Below are positions 1 to 8,282 of a stretch of 29,389 nt of DNA, piece by piece; positions within the stretch are counted from its first letter, which is position 1; every line of letters starts with the position of its first letter. The notes beneath the pieces are model-generated. The model did no database searches, was not told where the DNA came from, and saw only the letters and a program-made list of their open reading frames with translations. Source of the stretch: JBQTHD01 sp052390275 (GTDB lineage: Bacteria; Actinomycetota; Acidimicrobiia; Acidimicrobiales; AC-14); NCBI GenBank assembly GCA_052390275.1, contig JBQTHD010000050.1, forward strand, positions 1-29,389, given 5' to 3'. The position numbers and the translations under genes are program-made.

Positions 1-3000
1 CGCCCCAGGTGGGGCCGCCACCAGCGGCCCCTGCCCGCCGAGCCCCTGACGGCCGGCCAGGGCCGCGGCCAGCACTTCCACCTTCTGGCGGTAGGCCTCG
101 GCTTCGGCCGGTCCGCAGAAGAGCCGCCCCAGAACCAGTTCCTCGCCGCGCCGCCCGGTGATCGGGTCCAAAAGCTCGACCTGATAGCGGACGGTGGCGG
201 CCCCGCCGCCGGGCTCACCGGCGAGGAGCATGGCCTTGCCCGGCTGGACCGACAGCACCCGACGCCGGGACCCAGCGCCGGAGAACATGGCCCGGTCGAG
301 GACCTCAGCCATCGGACCCGAGTCGAGAGCCAGGGCCAGCCCGGGGATGGCCTGGCCGATGGCACCTGCGGTCCGTGGGTCCAGGTCAAGGAGTGGGGAA
401 AGGGCCGGTGCGGTGGTGCCCGCCTGGGTTGGCGGGGCATTGCCGGTAGTCGGCGCCGCCGGCAACTCGGGTTCGGAGGGGCCGACGGGGTCCGGCAAGG
501 TTGCGGAGGGACCGGGGGATGCACCAACCCATTTGGGATCGGGGATGCTCACTGGTCCGCTGGCCGACGGGTCGTCGCCTCGTCCGAGCGCCGGGGGCCC
601 GGTCGCGAGCGGGGCCGACGGGCGTGGTCCGGTCGAGGACGGCCGACCTGGTCCTGCCCCAAGGGGCCCGACAACCGGGACAGACCCGGACAGGTCCGCC
701 AGGCGCTGGCTCAGTTGGCGGCCGTACTCCCGGAACGAGCCCCGCCGGCGGCCCCTGCCCGCCCCATGCCCGGAACTGAGGGCGGGATGCCAACCCCCGT
801 TGGAATCGGCATTGATACCCGCAGTCGCCTCCCCACCGGGAGAGCGATCGTTGCCGCTGTCGGCACCGCTGCCTTCGCTATCGGGAGAGTCGAGGTCGGC
901 GGCGGGGACCTCGGGAACCTCTGGAGCTGCCACCAGGCCGGAAAGGGCACAGAAGTCGGCGTAGGGCCCGGGCTCGGCCAGCAACTGGCGATGGCGTCCC
1001 TGCTGGACGATCTGGCCGGCCGCGAGGACCATGATCAGGTCGGCCGATTGAACCAGGTGGAGGTCATGGCTGATGATGAGGGTGGTCTTGCCCTGCATCA
1101 GGGTCTCCAGGGCCCGGATGACCTGCTCGGAGGCGGCCGAATCCAGTCCGGTGGTGGGCTCGTCGAGGATGAGGATGGGCGTGTTGCGAATGAATGCCCG
1201 GGCGATGGCCAGTCGCTGGCGCTGGCCCCCGGAAAGATTTGCCCCCCTCTCGCCCAACACGGTGTCGTAGCCGTCGGGGAGTTCCAGGACGAACTGGTGG
1301 GCCTGGGCCTTGATGGCGGCCTCCACCACATCCTCCTGGCTGGCGTCCTCCCGCCCGTAGGCGATGTTCTCGGCCACCGTCCCGCTGAACAGGATGGTCT
1401 CCTGCAGGACCACGCTGACCTGGGCCCGAAGGGAGTCGAGGGTGAAGTCGGCAATGTCGGTCCCGTCGAAGCGGACCTGGCCCTCGTCAGGGTCATAAAG
1501 ACGCGGAATCAGTTGGGCGATGGTGGATTTCCCCGCGCCGCTGGCCCCCACCAGGGCCACCACCTGCCCGGGTTCGAGTTCGAAACTGACACCCGTGAGC
1601 GCCACTCGCTTAACCGGTCCCCCATCTCCGGTCTCGGCCTCGGCCGCGTCCTCGGCGTCGAGTTGGTAGCTGAACGAGACGTTGTCGAAGGCGACCCGCC
1701 CGGTCAGCGCCGGCGCCGCGATGGCTCCGGGGCGGTCAGCCACCGCGTACTCCCGGTCCAACACCTCGGCGATGCGTTCGGTGGCAGCGAAGATCTTGCC
1801 GATCACCGTCCATTCCCGGATGATCTTGCGGGTGGGCTTGAACATGTTCTGGATCAGGATGACGAACAGCACCAGCGTCCCGACGGTGATGGCTTCGCTG
1901 TCAAGGAGGGAGATGCTCAGCCAGGCGACGATGCTGATGACCACCGCCTCCATGACGGCCACCACCCAACTGAAGCGGGCCTTGAGCCCGGCGGTCTCCA
2001 GGGCCGCCTCCATGGCGCTGCGGCTGTGATCGGCGAAACGCTTCTCCTCGTAGGCGCTGCGACCATACGTTTGGATGACCCGGATTGAAGAGAGCATTTC
2101 CGAGGCGGTATTGGCCAGATCACCCTCCCGAGCCCTCAGCTTCTTGCTGGACACTTTGATGCGCTGGGAGAAGTAGTTGGAGACAAACGAAAGTATGGGA
2201 ACGATCAAGATGGCCACGATGGCCACCTGCCAGGATTTGTAGAACAAGAAAGCCAATGTTCCGACCAGGACAAGGATGCTCCCGGCGAGGTCGCTGACCG
2301 AGTCGACCACGAAATCCTCGACGTCGCGGACGTCGCTGGTTACCCGGGTGATCATGTCCCCACTGCGGCGGTGGCCGTGGAAGGCCAGGGACAGCCGATG
2401 AAGCCGCTGGTAGAGGGCCTGGCGGGTGTTGTAGCCCAGGGTCCGCCCTCCGCGGGCCAGGCTGATCTCGGCCCAAGAATCGGCCAGGCTGTTGAACATG
2501 GTCAAAAGAATCAGCCCCACGGTCAGAATCAGCAACGTCTCAACCCGGGGCGACTGCAAAAACGGTGCTTCGATGAAGTCAAGCGGTGGGCGTTTGGAGT
2601 TGAAGTAGTCGATCAAATAAGCGATTGGATAGGGCTGAAATATAGAGCTGACCGCTTCAACTGTTAAAAGGAACAGGGACCATAGGTACACGCGCCGACC
2701 ACCGGAGTAGGTGGTAAGTAGCCGCACCACTCGCTTGAGTTCACTCTCGGGCTTCTTCTTCCTGCCGCCACGTCTCGGCGGCTTGCTCACAGCCACGTCC
2801 GCCTCGGCCGCCGGCGCTGGGACAACCCCGGCTACCTGGTCCCAGAAGTCCGCTTCACCATCTTCGGCTGAACCACCATGACCGGCCCCCGGGGACTGGT
2901 TGATCCCATTCTCGGCCGGCCCACCGGGTGGTGAGCCGACGTCGACCCGGGAACTCGCCGGGTCGACCTCCCGGCCGTTGGCCGGAGCGCTCGGTGCTGC

Positions 3001-3102
3001 ACCAGCGGCGCCCCGACCGTGCCCGTTGCCTCGGCCGCCGGCGGGTTGCGGCCTGGCCCGGTCGGCATCGGTGGTCACCTGGTTCCCCTCAACTGGGCCC
3101 AT
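1..3102 (-). CDS. ABC exporter (fused permease and ATPase) with C-terminal kinase-like extension, partial
   Basis: The frame stays open for 1034 codons and runs off the left edge, so the C-terminus is missing. Residues 1-115 are a disordered Gly/Pro/Ala tail; about 125-420 are a six-helix exporter membrane domain (segments around SLFLLTVEAVSSIF, TLLILTVGLILL, LVLVGTLAFLFY, VAIVAILIVPILSF); about 430-700 are the ATPase, with Walker A GASGAGKST (Lys525), LSGGQ at 623, ILILDEPT (Asp647, Glu648) and the ISHD switch. A 200-residue Pro/Gly/Ser linker follows. From about residue 900 the chain becomes ordered again, with VRYQVEL and RRGEELVLGRLF, resembling the N-lobe strands of the APH-like kinases upstream; that assignment is tentative. 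The ATG overlaps the previous stop (TGATG), and a full Shine-Dalgarno GGAGG sits inside the last codons of that gene. The membrane domain is locally less GC-rich than the rest. It is an ATP-driven exporter of an unknown, probably lipidic or glycosylated, substrate. Confidence 0.9.
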   Translation of the reverse strand, partial: MGPVEGNQVTTDADRARPQPAGGRGNGHGRGAAGAAPSAPANGREVDPASSRVDVGSPPGGPAENGINQSPGAGHGGSAEDGEADFWDQVAGVVPAPAAEADVAVSKPPRRGGRKKKPESELKRVVRLLTTYSGGRRVYLWSLFLLTVEAVSSIFQPYPIAYLIDYFNSKRPPLDFIEAPFLQSPRVETLLILTVGLILLTMFNSLADSWAEISLARGGRTLGYNTRQALYQRLHRLSLAFHGHRRSGDMITRVTSDVRDVEDFVVDSVSDLAGSILVLVGTLAFLFYKSWQVAIVAILIVPILSFVSNYFSQRIKVSSKKLRAREGDLANTASEMLSSIRVIQTYGRSAYEEKRFADHSRSAMEAALETAGLKARFSWVVAVMEAVVISIVAWLSISLLDSEAITVGTLVLFVILIQNMFKPTRKIIREWTVIGKIFAATERIAEVLDREYAVADRPGAIAAPALTGRVAFDNVSFSYQLDAEDAAEAETGDGGPVKRVALTGVSFELEPGQVVALVGASGAGKSTIAQLIPRLYDPDEGQVRFDGTDIADFTLDSLRAQVSVVLQETILFSGTVAENIAYGREDASQEDVVEAAIKAQAHQFVLELPDGYDTVLGERGANLSGGQRQRLAIARAFIRNTPILILDEPTTGLDSAASEQVIRALETLMQGKTTLIISHDLHLVQSADLIMVLAAGQIVQQGRHRQLLAEPGPYADFCALSGLVAAPEVPEVPAADLDSPDSEGSGADSGNDRSPGGEATAGINADSNGGWHPALSSGHGAGRGRRRGSFREYGRQLSQRLADLSGSVPVVGPLGAGPGRPSSTGPRPSAPLATGPPALGRGDDPSASGPVSIPDPKWVGASPGPSATLPDPVGPSEPELPAAPTTGNAPPTQAGTTAPALSPLLDLDPRTAGAIGQAIPGLALALDSGPMAEVLDRAMFSGAGSRRRVLSVQPGKAMLLAGEPGGGAATVRYQVELLDPITGRRGEELVLGRLFCGPAEAEAYRQKVEVLAAALAGRQGLGGQGPLVAAPPGA

Positions 3103-6100
3103 CAGATCACCTCCAATCGCCCGGCCGGCCTGGTCCATCCAGGCGGATCCCAGTCCTCTCCGGCCAGAACCGTGGCCGCTCGTTCCACTAACCAACCCGG
3201 TAGGGGCGATCGGGGGGAGCGTGCAAAGGATCGAAGGGCCTTGCGAACCAGCGATGACGCCCGGTGCCAGGCCACCCGAGCCTCCCAACCACCTCCGGTC
3301 GCGGCCCCGAGTTGTCGCAGGGCGTCACAGTACGCGTCCAGGAACACCGACTGGGGCGTCGGGTGGGTTTTCGTTCGCAACCCCTCGGGTTTGCCAGCGC
3401 CAGGCCTCGGTGACCAGCGGCGGTCGGTCACGGGGCGGATCCGGTCCTTGTCCAGGGCGGCCAGAAAGGAGCCAACGTCAATGGCCGGGTCGCCGTGGCC
3501 GCAGTGGTCCAGGTCGACGAGGGCGGCACCGGTGGGATCGATGAGGAACTGCGACGGCTTGGCGTCGCCGTGCACCAGGCCGACGGGGGTGGAGTCCACC
3601 GCGGCCGATGCCGCCGCCAGGTCGGCAACCACAGCAACCAACCGACGATCAAGGTCGGGCCTCAACCACGCCAGGGCTCCGGCCCGGCCGGCGAAGCGGT
3701 CCAGTTCGACCAGCCCACCCCGGGGGCGGTCGACCACCGCACCCAGTTGGTGGAAGGCCGCCAGGGCGCGAGCCGCTTGAACCAGGCCCCGCTGGGCCCG
3801 AGCGGTTCTCCAGAACCCCGCGGGCGACGGTCCCAGCCATTCGAGCGGAGATCCCGCCACCCCCCAGGACACGACCACCATTCGATCAGGGCACCAGCCC
3901 AGGGTCGGGGCCAGCCGCAGCCCCAGACTCGAACAGCCAACCGTCGGTGCCCCCGCGTCCGGGGCCGCCCCGTTCCCGGGAGACCGGCCGACTTCGGGCC
4001 GGTGGCCGTCGGCCTCCAGGCTGCACTGGCCACCCAGGCTCCACTGGCCACCCAGGCTCCACTGGCCACCCGGGCTCAGCCGACCCCCCAGGCGGGACGC
4101 GGCCAGGTAGGCGTTGGTGGCTTTGGTTGTCGAGGAGTACGCCTTGGCGAAGAGCCTTACCGAGCGGGTGGACGATTCTGAAGCGACCCTCACCGCCCAG
4201 GCCACGGTGGCCCGCTGGCCAGGTCGATACCGCACCACCCGGGCCCCGACACACCTGGGGCCGGACCCGAGCAGGCCGGACGACCCTGGGGCGTGAAGTC
4301 CTGCTCCTCCTGGCTCGAGACCGTTGCCTCCGGGCGTATCGCCGCCGCCGGACTGCAGTCGGCCAAGTAGATCGGTTACTGCCGCAGGTTCCATCAATTC
4401 CTCCAGCCCCCCCAGCCCGGGGTCGTCGGGAAATACCCGTCCGACCAAACCGTCACCCAGGTCAAGCGGGCGGTACCGGCCAGGAGACGAGGGGTCCGCC
4501 GATTCGGCTGCCGGGTCCTCGGGGTCGAGGCCAGGCGAGCCTGATGGCGCGGTCAAGGCGGCAGACGGCGCAATCCTGGTTCCAGGGGCCGCCAGGGAAT
4601 GGCGCAGGCTGACTCGGGAGTCTCCCGCCCGCAGGAGCGCGTTGATGGATCGGCCCGGCTCGTACTTGAGGTCCAGAAGCTGAACCACCGAGTTCCGATC
4701 CAAGCCCAGCGCAGTGCGCAACGCCACATGAATCGGCTCGGATGGCCAGGCGCCCAGCCGTCGATCGGAGCCCAGGAGCCGATCGAGCAGTCGGCGTTCC
4801 GCTTCCCGGCCGGCGGCATCAGGGTCGAACAAGGATGCAAGCCGCCCGGCGGCCAGGGCTGAGTCGAACCCGGCCTCCACCGTCTCCCGGGCCGCCTTCC
4901 CCAGGCAGGCCCGCAGACCGGCATCGCCCAGCGCCCGGGCCAGGTGGGCTGCGGCCATGTCCACGTCGCGAGGTGGGCTGACCAGAGCGTTCTCACCGGG
5001 CCGAACCAGATCACCGATCCCGCCAGCGGAGGTGGTGACCACAGCCAGACCGCAGGCCATCGCTTCCACTAGAACGTTGGGCACCCCATCTCGATCGCCG
5101 TCGTCGGTGACGAAGGGGGTGAGGGCGAACACGTCAGCCCGCTCCATCAGGTCCACGACTCCGGCGGCCACCATGGACCCGACGAAATGAACCGAGCTGG
5201 CCAGACCCAGGCGATCCCGCTGGTCCGCCAGTTGATCCTGGAGGGGACCGTCACCCACGATCGTGGCCTGGAAGGGGATCCCCCGAGCGGTCACCAGAGC
5301 CAGGGCTTCGAGGAGATCGCCGAAACCCTTCTTCTCCACCAAACGCCCTACGGCCAGCAGATGGGGTGCCTGGTCAGCCGCCAGGCCCGGCCGGCGGCGG
5401 CGGGGGGAGAAGGTGCCCAGGTCGACGCCGTGGTGGATGAGGTGAAGGAGGGGGTGGAGCCGGGCCGGCAGCACCTCACGCAGGTACTCCAGGTTGGGGC
5501 CACAACAGGTGACCACCGCGGTCGCCGGTTCGCATCGGGCGATCAGCGCCGCCGGCGGGACTCCGTAGAGATCCCGGGCATGGGCGGTGAGACTGAAGGT
5601 GGTTCCCAACAGTTCGGAGGCGAACCAGGTCACCAGAGCCGGATCGTGAGCGAAGTGGGCGTGCAGGTGGGGGAGAGGTGCCGCATCGGACAGCCGGGAA
5701 TCGAGCAGGTCGGCCGCCACCATCACCGCGGCCTCGAAGCACCCGAGGGTGGCAGCGGTGGCATAGCCCGCGGCCAGATCCGGACTCCGGGCAGCCAGAG
5801 CGAAGATCCGGCCGTAGGCGGCCGGGTCGTGGGCGATGACTCTGCGGTGGCGGCGGGCCCGGGCGGCAACAGATTGCAGTTCGGGCCCGTCCAGATACCG
5901 GATGGCCGCTTTTACCTGGGCCACCTGGGGCTGAATGACCGGCTCGCCGGCATCCACCAGGGCGAACAACTCGATCCTGGCCCCCGCGGCCTCCAGGGCC
6001 AGCACCTCGTTGAGAACGAAGGTCTGGGAGAGGCGGGGCCAACTGCGCACCACGTAGGCCACCTGCGGCCCCTCGACCCGGCCTTCGCTCGGGGGCAGCG

Positions 6101-6200
6101 GAACTGGTTGGCTCCCGCCATCGGGGCGGGGACTCGGCGGGTCATGCGCGGCGCCGGGTTCGACAGGTGCACCCCCTGGCCAGGGGGCCCGCCAGGTCAC
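3102..6200 (-). CDS. GT4-type glycosyltransferase fused to APH-like kinase
   Basis: This 1032-residue fusion has two enzymatic parts. Residues about 45-470 are a GT-B fold GT4 glycosyltransferase: N-terminal YVVRSWPRLSQTFVLNEV, HLHAHFAHDPA and LTAHARDLYG in the acceptor half, and LLAVGRLVEKKG plus LVEAMACGLAVVTTSAGG (nucleotide-sugar half, E-x7-E region) behind them. From about residue 500 an APH-like kinase follows: LKYEPGRS, later VRYRPGQRATVAW and LFAKAY (N-lobe), catalytic HGDAKPSQ at 877-884 and VDLDHCGHGDPAIDVGSFLA as the metal-binding segment. The usual Asn of HGDxxxxN is Gln, as in maltokinases. Between the lobes is a proline/glycine-rich insert with a tandem hexapeptide. The GTG start overlaps the previous stop (GTGA) and is preceded by GGAGG seven bases upstream. 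Having sugar transfer and phosphorylation in one chain suggests successive steps on one product; the substrate is unknown. Confidence 0.9.
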   Translation of the reverse strand: MTWRAPWPGGAPVEPGAAHDPPSPRPDGGSQPVPLPPSEGRVEGPQVAYVVRSWPRLSQTFVLNEVLALEAAGARIELFALVDAGEPVIQPQVAQVKAAIRYLDGPELQSVAARARRHRRVIAHDPAAYGRIFALAARSPDLAAGYATAATLGCFEAAVMVAADLLDSRLSDAAPLPHLHAHFAHDPALVTWFASELLGTTFSLTAHARDLYGVPPAALIARCEPATAVVTCCGPNLEYLREVLPARLHPLLHLIHHGVDLGTFSPRRRRPGLAADQAPHLLAVGRLVEKKGFGDLLEALALVTARGIPFQATIVGDGPLQDQLADQRDRLGLASSVHFVGSMVAAGVVDLMERADVFALTPFVTDDGDRDGVPNVLVEAMACGLAVVTTSAGGIGDLVRPGENALVSPPRDVDMAAAHLARALGDAGLRACLGKAARETVEAGFDSALAAGRLASLFDPDAAGREAERRLLDRLLGSDRRLGAWPSEPIHVALRTALGLDRNSVVQLLDLKYEPGRSINALLRAGDSRVSLRHSLAAPGTRIAPSAALTAPSGSPGLDPEDPAAESADPSSPGRYRPLDLGDGLVGRVFPDDPGLGGLEELMEPAAVTDLLGRLQSGGGDTPGGNGLEPGGAGLHAPGSSGLLGSGPRCVGARVVRYRPGQRATVAWAVRVASESSTRSVRLFAKAYSSTTKATNAYLAASRLGGRLSPGGQWSLGGQWSLGGQCSLEADGHRPEVGRSPGNGAAPDAGAPTVGCSSLGLRLAPTLGWCPDRMVVVSWGVAGSPLEWLGPSPAGFWRTARAQRGLVQAARALAAFHQLGAVVDRPRGGLVELDRFAGRAGALAWLRPDLDRRLVAVVADLAAASAAVDSTPVGLVHGDAKPSQFLIDPTGAALVDLDHCGHGDPAIDVGSFLAALDKDRIRPVTDRRWSPRPGAGKPEGLRTKTHPTPQSVFLDAYCDALRQLGAATGGGWEARVAWHRASSLVRKALRSFARSPRSPLPGWLVERAATVLAGEDWDPPGWTRPAGRLEVI
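4021..4074 (-). repeat. 18-nt tandem repeat, three copies, in frame
   Basis: Three near-identical 18-nt units (ctgcactggccacccagg and variants) lie inside the GT4-kinase gene and encode SPGGQW, SLGGQW, SLGGQC between the two N-lobe motifs of the kinase. Because the period is a multiple of three, copy-number change would keep the frame. Confidence 0.9.
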
Positions 6201-7234
6201 GCGAGGGCCTCCAGACCCCAGTCAACGACGGCGGCGGCCTGGGTGATCTGGTCGGACCGGGAACCGGGACGAGGTCCGGGGCCGCGACCCTGCGCTATCT
6301 GTCGAGCCAGTTTGGCCGCGATCAGGCCCCGCAGGGGTCCAAGGCGCTGGTGGTCATCCCATCCGCAGGCCCGGGTGTAGGAGCCCAGCATGGTCTCCCA
6401 GGCCGCGGATGCCCGGGCCGGCGGCCACGCCCCCCGCAGACCGAGCAGGTCACACGAGAGGCGAAAGTGGGCCAGGTCGTAGGCCGGTTCCCCCCATCGG
6501 CACTCGTCGAGGTCGATGACGGATACGGCTGTGCCCCGTACGAGCACGTGGTCGGGATGAAAGTCCTTGTGGATAAGGCTGGTCATTCGCTCTGAACCCC
6601 CGGAAAGGCGCCGGTCGCCCGCCAGGGCCCGGCCCAGAGCGGCGGCCCGGGTGCCGGCCGGACCCAACTCCCGGTCCACCAACTCCGTCCACGACACCGC
6701 ATTGGCCACCTCGTGGCTCAGGTCCAGAGTCCGATCAGCCCCTGGTCGCGTTCGATGAACGGCCGCCAGCCAGCGGCCGGCCTGAGCCACCCCCGCCTCG
6801 AAGTTGGCGGCATTTCGTCGGTCGGTGGCTCCGACGGGATCGGCGCCAGGACCTGCCGCCGGGCCGATCTCCGAACCGGTACGGCCGAGATCGCTCAGGC
6901 TGATTCCCTCCACCGGAAGATAGACAACCGCTCCCGCCGGGAGCACCAGCGCCATGACCCGGGGGACGCCGAGGTCCGCCTCGCCCACCAACGCGTCGAA
7001 CAACTCGGCCATCACTCCGCCGACCCGGACGGCCTGGGCCAAGTCGGCGTAGACCTTGGCCAGGACTGTTACCGGCCGGGGTCCACCCAGGCGAAGGGAG
7101 ACGAGGCTCCGTGCCGGCTTGGAGGTCACAACTGTCGACTCCAGGATCGGCGAGGTCTCCAGGAGGGCATCGGCAACCAGATCCAAACGGTCGGCGACCC
7201 ATTGTGGAGCCGGATGCGTGGCGACCGGGGTCAT
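6197..7234 (-). CDS. APH-like phosphotransferase (kinase C of the operon)
   Basis: A 345-residue protein with the aminoglycoside/choline/maltokinase fold. The N-lobe shows SKPARSLVSLRLGG and the VLAKVYAD strand with the presumed ATP-binding Lys; the catalytic loop is LIHKDFHPDHVLV (His222, Asp224, with His where the usual Asn sits) and the metal site is VIDLDECRWGEPAYDLAHF. All residues needed for kinase chemistry therefore appear present. The frame is open further upstream to 7675, but the N-terminal residues there are the shadow of the preceding gene; the ATG at 7234 overlaps that gene's TGA (ATGA) and begins a sensible N-terminus, MTPVATHPAPQWVADRL. It ends in GGAGG-containing codons that serve as ribosome-binding site for the next gene. 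The substrate cannot be read from sequence; aminoglycoside resistance is only one of many roles in this superfamily. Confidence 0.88.
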   Translation of the reverse strand: MTPVATHPAPQWVADRLDLVADALLETSPILESTVVTSKPARSLVSLRLGGPRPVTVLAKVYADLAQAVRVGGVMAELFDALVGEADLGVPRVMALVLPAGAVVYLPVEGISLSDLGRTGSEIGPAAGPGADPVGATDRRNAANFEAGVAQAGRWLAAVHRTRPGADRTLDLSHEVANAVSWTELVDRELGPAGTRAAALGRALAGDRRLSGGSERMTSLIHKDFHPDHVLVRGTAVSVIDLDECRWGEPAYDLAHFRLSCDLLGLRGAWPPARASAAWETMLGSYTRACGWDDHQRLGPLRGLIAAKLARQIAQGRGPGPRPGSRSDQITQAAAVVDWGLEALA

Positions 7235-8271
7235 CGGCCGGAACGGGCGGGCGGCCGGCGGGCCGCAGCAGCGGGTGGGCGTTGCGCGGTCGGCTCGTCG
7301 GCCGGGAGGGGCACACCGACCAGCCGGCGGACCAGCGGCCACTCGGCTCCGAGCGGCTTGGTGAACCTGGTGGCGGCGATCCTCAAACGAAAAGCCCGGC
7401 GAGCCAGGTCCAGTCGGTGTTCCGACAGATTCCCTCCCGCCGACTGGTAACCCTCCAGCAGCCAACCTGGGGCCGCTTCCGACAGCGGCTCCCAGGCCGG
7501 GTTCCGGACCGCCTTCCAGTCCAGATAGGCCAAGAAGTTGGCTGCGTCGATCTCGGGTGCCGCCCTGGCCGAACCGTCCAGGTCGATCATGACCGTCCGG
7601 CCCGAACCGCCAAACAAATGGTCGGCCCGAAACGAGCCATGGCTGGGCACCTCCGGCCCGTCGGTGTCCTGCCATTCCCTTTCGGCCCGCTCGATCTCAA
7701 TGGCAAGTTCCTCGGCCAGATGCCCATCGTGGGCCGCCACTGCCCCCAGGGCTCGAGTGGCAGCGCCGGTGATATCGCTCAGATCCCGTCGGCCGGGTAG
7801 GGGCGGCCCGTGGATGTGAACGCCGGCGAGATCCCGGCCGGCCCGGGTGACCATGGATGAATCCGGCGGCGCAAGACACCGGCCAAGTCGAGCGCTAAGG
7901 GGCTCTCCCGCCGCCGCGGGCTGAAGCACCAGATGCAGTTCCTCGACGACCACCACCGGGTGACAGACGGCGGGAAGTTCCTGGTTGGCTACGCCGGCAG
8001 CGTGCCAGGCGGACATCCTTTCCGCCAACGTTTCGGCCCGGCGTCGATCCGAGAAGATCTTCCCGAAGATGACGCTGGGACCGGCCTCGGACACTGTCGT
8101 GTACCGCAGAACGGTTCGGTCTCCCGGCCGCTGGGACACCGTTTCCACCCTGACTGTGTCCGGGTGGACGCCCAGAACCCGACCCAGGTGGGCGGCCATT
8201 CGGTGGCCATCTCCGGCCAGCGCCGCGGGCGGCAGGGCCGGATGGGGTCGGCTCGAAACAGAGGGGAACAC
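7231..8271 (-). CDS. APH-like protein lacking the catalytic Asp (kinase B, possible pseudokinase)
   Basis: About 346 residues of APH-like fold: N-lobe VSQRPGDRTVLRY and SVIFGKIFSD, hinge VVVVEELHLVLQPAAAGEPL, and a metal-site segment VMIDLDGSARAAPEIDAANFLAYLDWK. The catalytic loop reads SHGSFRADHLF: the Asp of the HGD motif is Ser (codon TCG at 7633-7635). Apart from this the fold looks intact, so it may be a pseudokinase, a regulator, or use the Asp of RADH. The frame stays open far upstream (to 9441), but that part is the shadow of the next gene. I chose GTG at 8271, eleven bases after the upstream stop, because the residues after it resemble the family's helical N-terminus; ATG at 8199 is the alternative. 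Neither has a strong Shine-Dalgarno. The end overlaps the next gene by four bases. Confidence 0.82.
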   Translation of the reverse strand: MFPSVSSRPHPALPPAALAGDGHRMAAHLGRVLGVHPDTVRVETVSQRPGDRTVLRYTTVSEAGPSVIFGKIFSDRRRAETLAERMSAWHAAGVANQELPAVCHPVVVVEELHLVLQPAAAGEPLSARLGRCLAPPDSSMVTRAGRDLAGVHIHGPPLPGRRDLSDITGAATRALGAVAAHDGHLAEELAIEIERAEREWQDTDGPEVPSHGSFRADHLFGGSGRTVMIDLDGSARAAPEIDAANFLAYLDWKAVRNPAWEPLSEAAPGWLLEGYQSAGGNLSEHRLDLARRAFRLRIAATRFTKPLGAEWPLVRRLVGVPLPADEPTAQRPPAAAARRPPARSGR

Positions 8272-8282
8272 GGTCGAGGGCG

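Noticed and set aside
715..2088. Long plus-strand open frame (457 codons) opposite the ABC exporter
   Set aside because: The minus strand has a complete exporter with all ATPase motifs; the plus frame is composition-driven with no family.
4021..4074. CRISPR-like array
   Set aside because: Units are adjacent with no spacers and are in frame inside a gene; the same holds for the other four arrays.
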